Assembly (NCBI GenBank): GCA_031288815.1 | Contig: JAITQR010000357.1 | Span: forward strand, 1-12,090 | Direction: 5' to 3' | Source: Treponema sp. | GTDB taxonomy: Bacteria > Spirochaetota > Spirochaetia > Treponematales > Breznakiellaceae | Length of the DNA: 12,090 bases | Part shown: positions 5,788-12,009 of the stretch, one piece after another | Numbering within the stretch: position 1 is the stretch's first letter | Layout: the number at the start of each line of letters is the position of its first letter | Notes under the pieces: generated by a model | Told to the model about the DNA's origin: nothing | The model's database searches: none | What the model saw: only the letters and a program-made list of their open reading frames with translations | Made by a program: the position numbers and the translations under genes

Positions 5788-6029
5788 TAACGGCATCGCG
5801 GCAGGCAAAGACCGGGCAATATCTGGCGCGACGGGAAAGCGTATGTACTCCTTTAAGGGCCGGGGCAGGGAGCCGGTTTGATTCCTTTGAACTGGAAAAA
5901 CTTCGTAAAAAAATCGACAGTAAAGAGTATCGAAACGAAGCGATTCAACGGATTGCGCTGGTTCTGAGTAATGAGCTTCTTAATATTTGCCAACAAGGAC
6001 TGTACCATGAGCGGAAGAGGCGGAAATAA
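5784..6029 (+). CDS. Small hypothetical protein, possibly FlgM-like (anti-sigma-28)
   Basis: This is an 81-residue protein starting at ATG 5784, with GGAG (5775-5778) 5 nt upstream and an ATGA overlap with yraN. The first 30 residues are basic and disordered-looking. The rest is predicted helical: FELEKLRKKIDSKEYRNEAI followed by QRIALVLSNELL. The spacing L-R-x-x-I-x(4)-Y followed by I-A resembles the sigma-binding helices at the C-terminus of FlgM (LRxxIxxGxYxVDxxxIAxxL), with a one-residue offset and without the usual V-D. FlgM holds sigma-28 inactive until it is exported after hook completion, which would fit the FliK/FlhB-like neighbours. The match is short and could be chance. The gene overlaps the next one by 23 nt. 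Confidence 0.5.
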   Translation: MITASRQAKTGQYLARRESVCTPLRAGAGSRFDSFELEKLRKKIDSKEYRNEAIQRIALVLSNELLNICQQGLYHERKRRK

Positions 6030-6594
6030 CCGCAGAAGATCCTGGAAACACCGGGACGGAGATAACCGGCAGGAAGGAGACCGCGGATTTTCCCGGGAAA
6101 GCGGACGGGGATCTTTTGAAGACGGGAGGCAGAGCGGCAAAGGCGGCAAAAAGAATGCGGCTTCCCCGCGTAACCGCGAGACCGCGTCAACCCAAAAGAC
6201 CGGCGCCGGCGGCCGGGGTTCGGCCGCCTGGAAAGCTGAACCTTTTTTTGATCGCCCCCGCTGGTCCCCTCCCCAAATATCCGCCGAACCGATACCTGTT
6301 CCGAATTGTCCCCTTTGCGGCAAGCCCATCAAGGATATATCCACCGCCATTACCGACAAGCTTTCCGGGGTTCCCATCCATTTCGACTGCGCCATTGCCC
6401 GCATCGCGGAGGGGGAAGCCCTGGGAACCGGCGATGCCATCATTTATATAGGCGGCGGCCGGTTCGGGGTGGTGCATTTTTCCAATCCCCAGGATACCAA
6501 AAATTTCACAATCAAGAAGATCTTCGAGCTGGAAGACAGGGACAGCCGGGCCGATTGGCGTAAAAATATCAGCGACCATTATTCTATAGTCTGA
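6007..6594 (+). CDS. Hypothetical protein with RG-rich N-terminus and CxxC...HxxC motif
   Basis: I do not recognise the family. The protein has 195 residues. The first 75 or so are very rich in Arg, Gly, Asn and Lys (SGRGGNNRRRSWKHRDGDNR and similar), like RGG-type RNA-binding tails. Residues 100-128 carry a possible zinc site, CPLCGKPI (C101, C104) with HFDC (H125, C128). After that comes a compact domain with TGDAIIYIGGGRFGVVHFSN (141-160), FTIKKIFELEDR and a charged end. No signal peptide is seen. ATG 6007 is preferred over the in-frame ATG 5971 because AAGGA (5995-5999) lies 7 nt before it; this gives a 23-nt overlap with the previous gene. The stop overlaps the start of the diguanylate cyclase gene (TGATG). 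RNA binding is a guess from composition and the ribosomal context. Confidence 0.75.
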   Translation: MSGRGGNNRRRSWKHRDGDNRQEGDRGFSRESGRGSFEDGRQSGKGGKKNAASPRNRETASTQKTGAGGRGSAAWKAEPFFDRPRWSPPQISAEPIPVPNCPLCGKPIKDISTAITDKLSGVPIHFDCAIARIAEGEALGTGDAIIYIGGGRFGVVHFSNPQDTKNFTIKKIFELEDRDSRADWRKNISDHYSIV

Positions 6595-7751
6595 TGAGCG
6601 AACAAGACAGTCCCGTTCAAAATTCCGACAATTTTCTTTCAAATCCCAAAGTGGTGGAACATTATTCCCTGCTGCAGCAAATCGGCGTATTCAGCCATAT
6701 TGAGACTCTGAACAACGAAGTTCGCAGCTACAAAAATCTGCTCTCCGGCGCCCTGGATATATTCAACCAGACCTCCGTTGAAGACATTATGAACGCCACG
6801 GTTCATCAAATCTCGGATTATTTTCTCCCTTCTTTCATTGCCTTTCTCTGGAAACCCATTCAAAACCGGGACGAGATTACCATTAAGAGTTACCAGAATT
6901 ACCAATTGGTGGATCTTGGATTCAGAATACACAGCATCGCTCCCTTTGAGCCCTTTTTCCGGCAGTTTTCCCAGCCCATCAGCTATGAGGTGTTTGCCTG
7001 TGAGCTTAAAGATGAGGAGGCCGTCAGACCCTTTGAAAAACTAAAACCGGAAATCGTCATTCCCATCCTGGGCCCCTTCGGGCTTTACGGCATTATCCTG
7101 ATGGGCCGCAAGCTGCTTGCGGGATCTTACAGTGAAAAAGAACTGCTGTTTATCGATCAGCTTTTGGTCTTCGTATCCCAGGCGATTAAAAACTACCTTC
7201 ACTACGAACATTCCCTGCGGGACATAAAGACCGGGCTTTTCAACCACGGTTTCTTCATCAACCGCCTGAGCGAGGAGGTGGCCCGGACCAAACGGGAACA
7301 CTATTCCTCTTCGGTGATCGTGATGGACGTGGACAAATTCAAGAACTTTAACGATTCCTACGGGCATCTCGCGGGGGATCGGGTGCTGGAAAACCTGGCC
7401 CTGACGATCAAACAGAATGTCCGGACCGAGGACATACCTTCCCGGTTTGGCGGGGAAGAATTTACCGTGCTGCTTCCCAAGACCGATCGGGAAGCTTCCT
7501 GGGTTGTGTCGGAACGGCTGCGGGAAGCCGTGGCGGCCATGAAGGTTCCCTGGGAACCTCCCCTGCCGCAGGTAACCATCAGCCTTGGGATCTACACTTT
7601 CGACAAAGACAATACCCTTAACGCGGAAGGGATAATCCTCCGCGCGGACGAGGCTCTCTACCTTTCAAAAGATCGGGGCCGTAACCGCGGTACCATCTGG
7701 GAACCCAGGATAGTTGACCAGACGGAAAACACGGCAGAGCCGGGAGCGTAG
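6594..7751 (+). CDS. Diguanylate cyclase with N-terminal GAF-like domain
   Basis: This enzyme makes cyclic di-GMP from two GTP. It has 385 residues and no membrane segment. A short helical N-terminus is followed by a GAF-like sensor region (about 60-200), with VIPILGPFGLYGIILMGRK (155-173). The GGDEF domain (about 208-367) has DIKTGLFNHGFF (210-221), metal-binding MDVDKFKNFNDSYGH (244-258), the active-site loop GGEEF (286-290) and ADEALYLSKDRGRN (351-364). RTED at 277-280 lies exactly five residues before GGEEF, the canonical position of the inhibitory RxxD site, so product inhibition is expected. It shares the operon with the HD-GYP protein, a natural synthesis/degradation pair. The ATG overlaps the preceding stop, and its own stop is 1 nt before the mtnN start. 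The signal sensed by the GAF-like region is unknown. Confidence 0.95.
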   Translation: MSEQDSPVQNSDNFLSNPKVVEHYSLLQQIGVFSHIETLNNEVRSYKNLLSGALDIFNQTSVEDIMNATVHQISDYFLPSFIAFLWKPIQNRDEITIKSYQNYQLVDLGFRIHSIAPFEPFFRQFSQPISYEVFACELKDEEAVRPFEKLKPEIVIPILGPFGLYGIILMGRKLLAGSYSEKELLFIDQLLVFVSQAIKNYLHYEHSLRDIKTGLFNHGFFINRLSEEVARTKREHYSSSVIVMDVDKFKNFNDSYGHLAGDRVLENLALTIKQNVRTEDIPSRFGGEEFTVLLPKTDREASWVVSERLREAVAAMKVPWEPPLPQVTISLGIYTFDKDNTLNAEGIILRADEALYLSKDRGRNRGTIWEPRIVDQTENTAEPGA

Positions 7752-7752
7752 C

Positions 7753-8463
7753 GTGTTAGGCATAATCGGCGCCATGGAAGAAGAGCTGAGCCTCCTCGGG
7801 GCGGCAATGGAAAGCCCGGAAACAAGCAATATCGGATGCTTTGAATTTCACACCGGCGGGCTGGAGGGAAAAAGAGTAGTATTGCTGCGATGCGGTATCG
7901 GCAAGGTAAACGCCGCGGTAGGCTGCGCCATCCTCATCAGCCGCTTCAATCCCCAGATGGTGATCAACACCGGTTCCGCCGGAGGCATCGATCCCTCCCT
8001 GAAATTCGGGGACGCGATTCTCTCCACCGGGCTGCTCTACCACGATGTGGATCTTACCGCTTTTAAATACAGCCCCGGACAGATCCCCGGACAGCCCGCG
8101 GTTTTTCCGGTTCCCGATTCCCTGGTAAACAGGGCCGAAAAGGCCGTGGACGAGCTTAAGGCCGAAGGCGTCCTGCCGGGGGATTTTAACTACCTCCGGG
8201 GCCTTATCGCTTCCGGCGATGTCTTTATGCACGAGCCGGAAAAGATAGCCAAAGTCCGTCAGACTTTCCCGGAAGCGCGGGCGGTAGAAATGGAAAGCGC
8301 CGCCATCGCCCATACCTGTTCCCTCTTTCAGGTTCCCTGCGTTATCATCCGGTCCCTTTCGGATATCGCCGGCGTGGAGTCTCCCATGACATCGGTAGAG
8401 TTCCTCCCCATCGCGGCAAAACACTCCTCGGAAATAGTCCGCCGGATAATCCGGAACTGGTAA
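7753..8463 (+). CDS. mtnN: 5'-methylthioadenosine/S-adenosylhomocysteine nucleosidase (MTAN, Pfs)
   Basis: MTAN cleaves adenine from S-adenosylhomocysteine and methylthioadenosine, removing inhibitors of methyltransferases and making S-ribosylhomocysteine, the LuxS substrate. The protein has 236 residues, typical of the family. It opens with LGIIGAMEEELSLL (E9-E11 region), has VINTGSAGGIDPSLKFGD in the phosphorylase core, VEMESAAIAHTC with the ribose-binding Met-Glu pair, and RSLSDIAG with the catalytic Asp. GTG 7753 is chosen because GGGAG (7742-7746) is 6 nt upstream and the family begins just there. Starts further upstream would overlap the cyclase gene and add a non-family basic tail. It is the last gene of the polycistron. 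luxS lies 3 kb downstream in the same direction, beyond an oppositely oriented cassette. Confidence 0.95.
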   Translation: MLGIIGAMEEELSLLGAAMESPETSNIGCFEFHTGGLEGKRVVLLRCGIGKVNAAVGCAILISRFNPQMVINTGSAGGIDPSLKFGDAILSTGLLYHDVDLTAFKYSPGQIPGQPAVFPVPDSLVNRAEKAVDELKAEGVLPGDFNYLRGLIASGDVFMHEPEKIAKVRQTFPEARAVEMESAAIAHTCSLFQVPCVIIRSLSDIAGVESPMTSVEFLPIAAKHSSEIVRRIIRNW

Positions 8464-8465
8464 GC

Positions 8466-8493
8466 TTCCCCAAAAACCCCGATTTTTGGGAAA
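8466..8493. repeat. Palindromic repeat, copy 2 (between mtnN and the esterase gene)
   Basis: CCCAAAAA (8469-8476) pairs perfectly with TTTTTGGG (8483-8490) around the loop CCCCGA, and TT/AA pairs extend it past one mismatch. It begins 3 nt after the mtnN stop and shares the TTCCCAAAAACC core with the other two copies. It is the main content of the 57-nt gap between two convergent genes, so it could end transcripts from both sides. On the plus strand it is followed by AAAACCC and not by a T-run. Confidence 0.65.
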
Positions 8494-8520
8494 ACCCTCC
8501 GGCCAGTTCGCTGTCCGCCT

Positions 8521-9276
8521 CTATCGGGGCGGCATAAAGAATTCCAGCGCCTTTTGGATTGAGGTCTCCCAAAAATCCCAGTCATGGCCGCCGGGCCACC
8601 GCTGAAATGCATGATCGTAGCCTTCCCGGCGAAGCAGTTCGGAAAGCCTGAGGTTCTGTTCAAGCCGTACATCCTCGTTGCCGCAGGTTAAGAAGAGCCG
8701 GGGCCGCCTGGGACTTTTTGCCGCCTCCGCGGCCATGGCAAAGAGATCGTCCTCCCTGCCAGGCTCAAATTTTTCCCCAAAGACCCCCTGAAGGTCGCGG
8801 TAGCCCGGATCGTCCTTCCGTGTATTCTCCAAACGCCAGTGTATATCCGTGACCGACGAAAAGGCGGCGCAGCCGGCATACAGATCGGGGCGGTTGAAAC
8901 AGCATTTCAACGCGCCGTAGCCCCCCATGGAAAGTCCCGCTATGTATGTCTTGTCCGGCCCCGATGGAATATGAAACAGTCTTCCGCAAATTTCGGGCAG
9001 CTCCCGGGTAAGGTAGGTAAAATAGGAGCCGCCGTTACGCATATCGGTATAAAAACTGCGTCCCGCTTCCGGCATAATCACCGCGATACCGTATCTTTCC
9101 GCGTAGCTTTCGATTCTTGAATAACGGCTCCATGCCTGGGCGCTTTGCCCCCTGCCATGAAGCAGGTACAGCGTCATCCCGCGGGGGGCCTCAGCCCCGT
9201 CCTGGGGAAGGATAACGCAGAGGGATGTACTCATCCGGATTGAATCGGAGCGAATTTCACATTGTAAAAAAGCCAT
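8521..9276 (-). CDS. Alpha/beta-hydrolase esterase (EstA/tributyrin-esterase-like, esterase D family)
   Basis: This is a 251-residue serine hydrolase with no signal peptide, so it is likely cytoplasmic. Visible family marks are LYLLHGRGQSAQAWSRYSRI (36-55), with the oxyanion region HGRG; MPEAGRSFYTDM (68-79); the nucleophile elbow GLSMGGYGA with S116; CGNEDVRLEQN with the likely acid D202; and GGHDWDFW with H231. The set closely resembles small EstA-type acyl/acetyl esterases (PF00756), some of which remove acetyl or feruloyl groups from plant sugars. The substrate cannot be read from sequence. ATG at 9276 has GGGAGG (9282-9287 on the complement) 5 nt upstream. It lies downstream of the isomerase and oxidoreductase genes on the same strand, 106 nt after the isomerase, with a palindromic repeat in between. 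Confidence 0.9.
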   Translation of the reverse strand: MAFLQCEIRSDSIRMSTSLCVILPQDGAEAPRGMTLYLLHGRGQSAQAWSRYSRIESYAERYGIAVIMPEAGRSFYTDMRNGGSYFTYLTRELPEICGRLFHIPSGPDKTYIAGLSMGGYGALKCCFNRPDLYAGCAAFSSVTDIHWRLENTRKDDPGYRDLQGVFGEKFEPGREDDLFAMAAEAAKSPRRPRLFLTCGNEDVRLEQNLRLSELLRREGYDHAFQRWPGGHDWDFWETSIQKALEFFMPPR

Positions 9277-9296
9277 TGCCGCCTCCCATGAAAATT

Positions 9297-9302
9297 ATTA
9301 TC
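9297..9302 (-). promoter_or_regulatory. Possible -10 box for the esterase gene
   Basis: On the minus strand GATAAT (5 of 6 to the -10 consensus) lies about 20 nt upstream of the esterase ATG. The only -35 candidates are poor and come from the right arm of the adjacent palindromic repeat. A separate weak promoter for the esterase is possible but not well supported. Confidence 0.2.
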
Positions 9303-9313
9303 GGCCCGGTGAG

Positions 9314-9346
9314 CTTTTCCCAAAACCCGGCCGGTTTTGGGAAAGC
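9314..9346. repeat. Palindromic repeat, copy 3 (between the isomerase and esterase genes)
   Basis: This is the best copy. TTTCCCAAAACC (9316-9327) pairs perfectly with GGTTTTGGGAAA (9333-9344) around CGGCC, and the outer GCT/AGC bases extend it with one bulged T. It lies 37 nt beyond the isomerase stop. The arms GCTTTCCCAAAA and GGGAAAGCC are nearly the same as in copy 1 after ffh, about 9 kb away. No T-run is present on either side. Confidence 0.75.
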
Positions 9347-9382
9347 CCCGGGTATTCTCAAAACACCCAAAATCTCCGCCCT

Positions 9383-10249
9383 TCAGGTCTCTATTAACGG
9401 CAGCGTTTTCGCGCCGTACTTGCGGATCAGACACTTCAATTCATATTTCATCCGGATGTTCTGCTCTACCGGACAAATCCCCTGCGCGTCCTGTTCCGGG
9501 CCGTTCCAGAATTCCATGGCAATGCCTCCCGACCATTCCATGGCGCACAGGCGCTGTACGATGGGGTCATAGTCAATTTCCCCTCTCTCATAATCGCACT
9601 TTCCTATCCCGGCGGCGGCCTGGCGCGCGTGCATGTGTCCCGCGTGGGGAATCAGCCGCATGCTGTCCCGCAGCGGGACGGCGTTAATCTGGTAATGCAA
9701 AAAATCCAAGGTATATTTTAACCCCGGCGCCGCGCCGATCATTCGCAGCGCTTTTTCAGGCGTGTTGAGCAGGGAATTCCGGCTCGGCTCCACATGATAA
9801 GCAACACCGTTATCCGCGGCTATCATTACCAGTTTTGTCAGGACGGCGGAGGCGTTTTCAAAACTATGTTCGTAGCCCAGCGCCGCGTTTTCCGTACCGG
9901 CGGCTCCCATAACGCTGCTGAATCCGGCCATCCTGGCATACCGGCAGATGACCTCAAAGCGGCGATAGGCTTCCGGATCATGGGCGGCGTCCCCGGCGGA
10001 GGGATCTATGTTCGCGCCGTCAATTTCAAGGGGTCCCAGAAAAAGTTCGTCGGGTTTGAGCGCGTACGTTTCACCGAGGTCTCGAATTATCCGCGCCCCC
10101 GGTTCCGGCGCCGCCACGATCTCTGACTGGGGCATAAAACTTCTGGCCGCCACATCAATATAACGGAACCCTAAACGGCTGATAAACGCGAACGTGTCTT
10201 CCCGCCCAAAAAAACCAAAGTTTTCAGAATGGCAGCTAAACCAAATCAT
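9383..10249 (-). CDS. Xylose-isomerase-like TIM-barrel protein (sugar phosphate isomerase/epimerase family)
   Basis: This is a 288-residue member of the AP-endonuclease-2/xylose-isomerase-like superfamily (PF01261). These enzymes bind a divalent metal and isomerise, epimerise or sometimes cleave sugars, inositols and keto-glycosides. The expected metal ligands are present: E154 in YHVEPSRNSLL, D182 in YTLDFLHYQ, H207 in GHMHARQA and E246 in IAMEFWNG. The N-terminus (MIWFSCHSENFGFFGREDTF) runs straight into the first barrel strand, so there is no signal peptide. The ATG is 8 nt downstream of the oxidoreductase stop on the minus strand, with an AGGGG ribosome site overlapping that stop, so the two are co-expressed. 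Such pairs act in oxidation-isomerisation of a sugar ring, but the substrate is not identifiable here. Confidence 0.85.
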   Translation of the reverse strand: MIWFSCHSENFGFFGREDTFAFISRLGFRYIDVAARSFMPQSEIVAAPEPGARIIRDLGETYALKPDELFLGPLEIDGANIDPSAGDAAHDPEAYRRFEVICRYARMAGFSSVMGAAGTENAALGYEHSFENASAVLTKLVMIAADNGVAYHVEPSRNSLLNTPEKALRMIGAAPGLKYTLDFLHYQINAVPLRDSMRLIPHAGHMHARQAAAGIGKCDYERGEIDYDPIVQRLCAMEWSGGIAMEFWNGPEQDAQGICPVEQNIRMKYELKCLIRKYGAKTLPLIET

Positions 10250-10257
10250 CGGGCCCC

Positions 10258-11319
10258 TTACAGAAAGACTTGCTTTCCCCCAAGATCGATTGATTTTACC
10301 ATGGCATCCAGGATACGCATGGTCTCAAGCCCCCGCTCGCAGCGGTTTACCTCCAAACGGTTTTCACGGATACAGGAGAAAAAATACCGGTACATGGCCG
10401 CGTGTCCCCGTTCGCATTTATAGAGGAGGGAGCTGACCTCCATACCGATAGTTTCACTGTGACGATAGAGGGTAATACAGTCATCCCGCTTTTGTTTATA
10501 ACACTTGTTCACATCATACTCAACGCTCATCTTGTCGCCATAGATTTTCATTTCGTAATGATCGCGGACAGGCGCGGCTCTCATGGCCTTGTACAAAAAA
10601 GTAGCTCCGTTATCAAAGAAAACAGTGGCTACGCAGCAATCGTCGTCCTCGTCCCTCTCCTGCCACGGAACGGAAAGGTTCCTGTTTTTAAAATACCCCT
10701 TGGCGCTTACCGAAACCGCCCTGGGATCTCCCAGAAAGTAGAGCGCCCATTCCACGTTATGCGACCCGCTGTGGGTACTGATGCCGTCGCCCTGTTTTGG
10801 CTTTACCGCCATTCCATAACTGTCTCCGCGCCCCGATCCGCGTTCAACCGAAAACAGATAGACTTCCCCCAGAAGCCCCTCGTCAATCATATCCTTGAAG
10901 GTCTTCATTTGCCGCTGCAAAAGCCCGTTCGACCCGCCGATAAAAATCTTATCGCTCCCTTTGGCGACATTTACCAGTTCTTCCAGTTCAGCGGCGTTTC
11001 GGGTAATCGGTTTTTCCACGTATACATGCTTTCCGGCTTTCAGCGCGTCTATGGCGATCTGTTTATGGGTAGGAGTCGGGGTATTAATCGCCACCGCGTT
11101 TATCTCTTTCATTTCCAAAAGCCGGCGGTAGTCGTCAAAACCATGCGCTATAGAAAAGCGCCGGGCGGTTTTTTCGGCAAAGCCGGGAATGACATCCGCC
11201 AGGGCGACAATCTCGGCGTCCGGATCGTTTAACTCACGGAACGAGTCAATATGCCGCCCCTTATCCGTGGTAACGCTCCCCGCGCCGATAATTCCAAGCC
11301 TTATCCGTTGATTAGCCAT
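10258..11319 (-). CDS. Gfo/Idh/MocA family NAD(P)-dependent oxidoreductase
   Basis: This is a 353-residue cytoplasmic dehydrogenase. The N-terminal Rossmann fold has LGIIGAGSV (8-16), NTPTPTHKQIAIDALKAGKH (79-98) and the family hallmark VEKPI (101-105). The C-terminal domain begins near 130 and carries GDGISTHSGSHNVEWAL (177-193). This is the region of the usual GGGxxxDxGxHxxD motif: H187 is kept, but His183 occupies the usual Asp place and Glu190 replaces the last Asp, so the exact chemistry may differ. Family members oxidise sugars, inositols or glycoside hydroxyls to ketones. ATG 11319 has AAAGAAGG (11326-11333 on the complement) 6 nt upstream. It is the first gene of the minus-strand cassette, behind a good predicted promoter at 11419-11448. 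Base composition by eye is somewhat more AT-rich than the ribosomal operon. Confidence 0.93.
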   Translation of the reverse strand: MANQRIRLGIIGAGSVTTDKGRHIDSFRELNDPDAEIVALADVIPGFAEKTARRFSIAHGFDDYRRLLEMKEINAVAINTPTPTHKQIAIDALKAGKHVYVEKPITRNAAELEELVNVAKGSDKIFIGGSNGLLQRQMKTFKDMIDEGLLGEVYLFSVERGSGRGDSYGMAVKPKQGDGISTHSGSHNVEWALYFLGDPRAVSVSAKGYFKNRNLSVPWQERDEDDDCCVATVFFDNGATFLYKAMRAAPVRDHYEMKIYGDKMSVEYDVNKCYKQKRDDCITLYRHSETIGMEVSSLLYKCERGHAAMYRYFFSCIRENRLEVNRCERGLETMRILDAMVKSIDLGGKQVFL

Positions 11320-11356
11320 AAACCGCCTTCTTTCCGGTTTTCAAACCCCAAGACCG

Positions 11357-11370
11357 CCGCCCCCGGGCGG
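11357..11370 (-). other. GC-rich hairpin in the oxidoreductase leader
   Basis: CCGCCC (11357-11362) and GGGCGG (11365-11370) are perfectly complementary and lie about 40 nt upstream of the oxidoreductase start, inside the predicted leader of about 93 nt. The stem is short with a two-base loop (or 5 bp with a 4-base loop). There is no T-run, so it is not a terminator; a role in mRNA stability is possible. Confidence 0.3.
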
Positions 11371-11418
11371 AACCGATCCCTGAGCGGCCTTAAATTCCAA
11401 ATGTTAAAAAATCATTTT

Positions 11419-11448
11419 ACTATAAGCCAACTATGACAACTTTGTCAA
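11419..11448 (-). promoter_or_regulatory. Predicted promoter of the minus-strand cassette
   Basis: Read on the minus strand, a perfect -35 hexamer TTGACA (11443-11448) is followed after 18 bp by TATAGT (11419-11424, 5 of 6 to consensus). Transcription would start near 11412 and leave a leader of about 93 nt before the oxidoreductase ATG. It is the strongest promoter-like sequence in the window. Confidence 0.6.
11434..11447. promoter_or_regulatory. Palindromic operator candidate
   Basis: TGACAA (11434-11439) and TTGTCA (11442-11447) form a perfect inverted repeat with a 2-bp centre. It overlaps five of the six bases of the cassette's -35 box and lies about 50-63 bp upstream of the predicted luxS start, so a bound regulator could repress one gene and affect the other. 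Part of the symmetry comes from the TTGACA box itself. Confidence 0.4.
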
Positions 11449-11460
11449 GGAAACCGCGGC

Positions 11461-11490
11461 TTGTCTTGTGCCCGTTGTTCCGCTTATATT
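11461..11490 (+). promoter_or_regulatory. Predicted luxS promoter
   Basis: TTGTCT (11461-11466) and TATATT (11485-11490) are separated by 18 bp. Transcription would begin near 11497, giving a leader of about 36 nt. Its -35 box is only 12 bp from that of the divergent cassette promoter. It is moderately close to consensus. Confidence 0.45.
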
Positions 11491-11532
11491 TTAAGGACTG
11501 GTTGTTCGGAAAGCAGAGTACAGGAGTAGGGT

Positions 11533-12009
11533 ATGGAAAAAATCGCGAGTTTTCAGATTGATCACCTGCGCTTAAAGCCGGGGGTGTACGTTTCCCGCAA
11601 AGACAGGTTTGGCTCCGCCATTCTTACTACCTTCGATCTCCGTTTCAAGGAGCCTAACAAGGAACCGGTGATAGACAACCCCGCCCTGCACACCATCGAG
11701 CACCTGGGGGCGACTTTTCTCCGTTCCCATGGGGAATGGGCGCCCCGGACCGTGTACTTCGGCCCCATGGGCTGCCGTACCGGGTTTTACGTGATCTTTG
11801 AGGGGGATCTGAAAAGCGGGGACATCCTCCCGGTACTTCGGGAAATGCTTGACTGGATAGAATCATTCAGCGGCCCTATCCCTGGCGCCGCCCCGGCGGA
11901 ATGCGGCAACTGGTCGGAACAGAACCTGGATATGGCCAAGTGGGAGTGCCGCCGCTGGGCCACCGCTGTCCGAAATCCCAAACCGGAGAACCTGAACTAC
12001 CCATCCTAG
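11533..12009 (+). CDS. luxS: S-ribosylhomocysteine lyase LuxS
   Basis: LuxS cleaves S-ribosylhomocysteine to homocysteine and DPD, the precursor of autoinducer-2. It has 158 residues, the normal length. The catalytic elements are all present: HTIEHL (53-58) with metal ligands H53 and H57 and base E56; the GPMGCRTGFY loop (77-86) with C81; and AECGNW (122-127) with the third ligand C124. The opening MEKIASFQIDHLRLKPGVYV is also standard. ATG 11533 has AGGAG (11522-11526) 6 nt upstream. It stands alone, behind its own predicted promoter, and is divergent from the oxidoreductase cassette. Together with mtnN it completes detoxification of S-adenosylhomocysteine without SAH hydrolase. Whether AI-2 is used as a signal cannot be told. 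No clear terminator follows within the window. Confidence 0.97.
   Translation: MEKIASFQIDHLRLKPGVYVSRKDRFGSAILTTFDLRFKEPNKEPVIDNPALHTIEHLGATFLRSHGEWAPRTVYFGPMGCRTGFYVIFEGDLKSGDILPVLREMLDWIESFSGPIPGAAPAECGNWSEQNLDMAKWECRRWATAVRNPKPENLNYPS

Noticed and set aside
5971..6006. ATG 5971 as the start of the RG-rich protein
   Set aside because: No Shine-Dalgarno precedes it, while ATG 6007 has AAGGA at good spacing and begins directly with the RG-rich tail.
10402..11232. A 276-codon plus-strand open frame opposite the Gfo/Idh/MocA gene
   Set aside because: The minus-strand gene has complete family motifs, ribosome site and promoter; the plus-strand frame has none and is a shadow.
9383..11319. C-glycoside deglycosylase system of the DgpA/DgpBC kind
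   Set aside because: The oxidoreductase and TIM-barrel partners fit loosely, but the required small beta subunit is not present in the cassette, so the specific claim is not supported.
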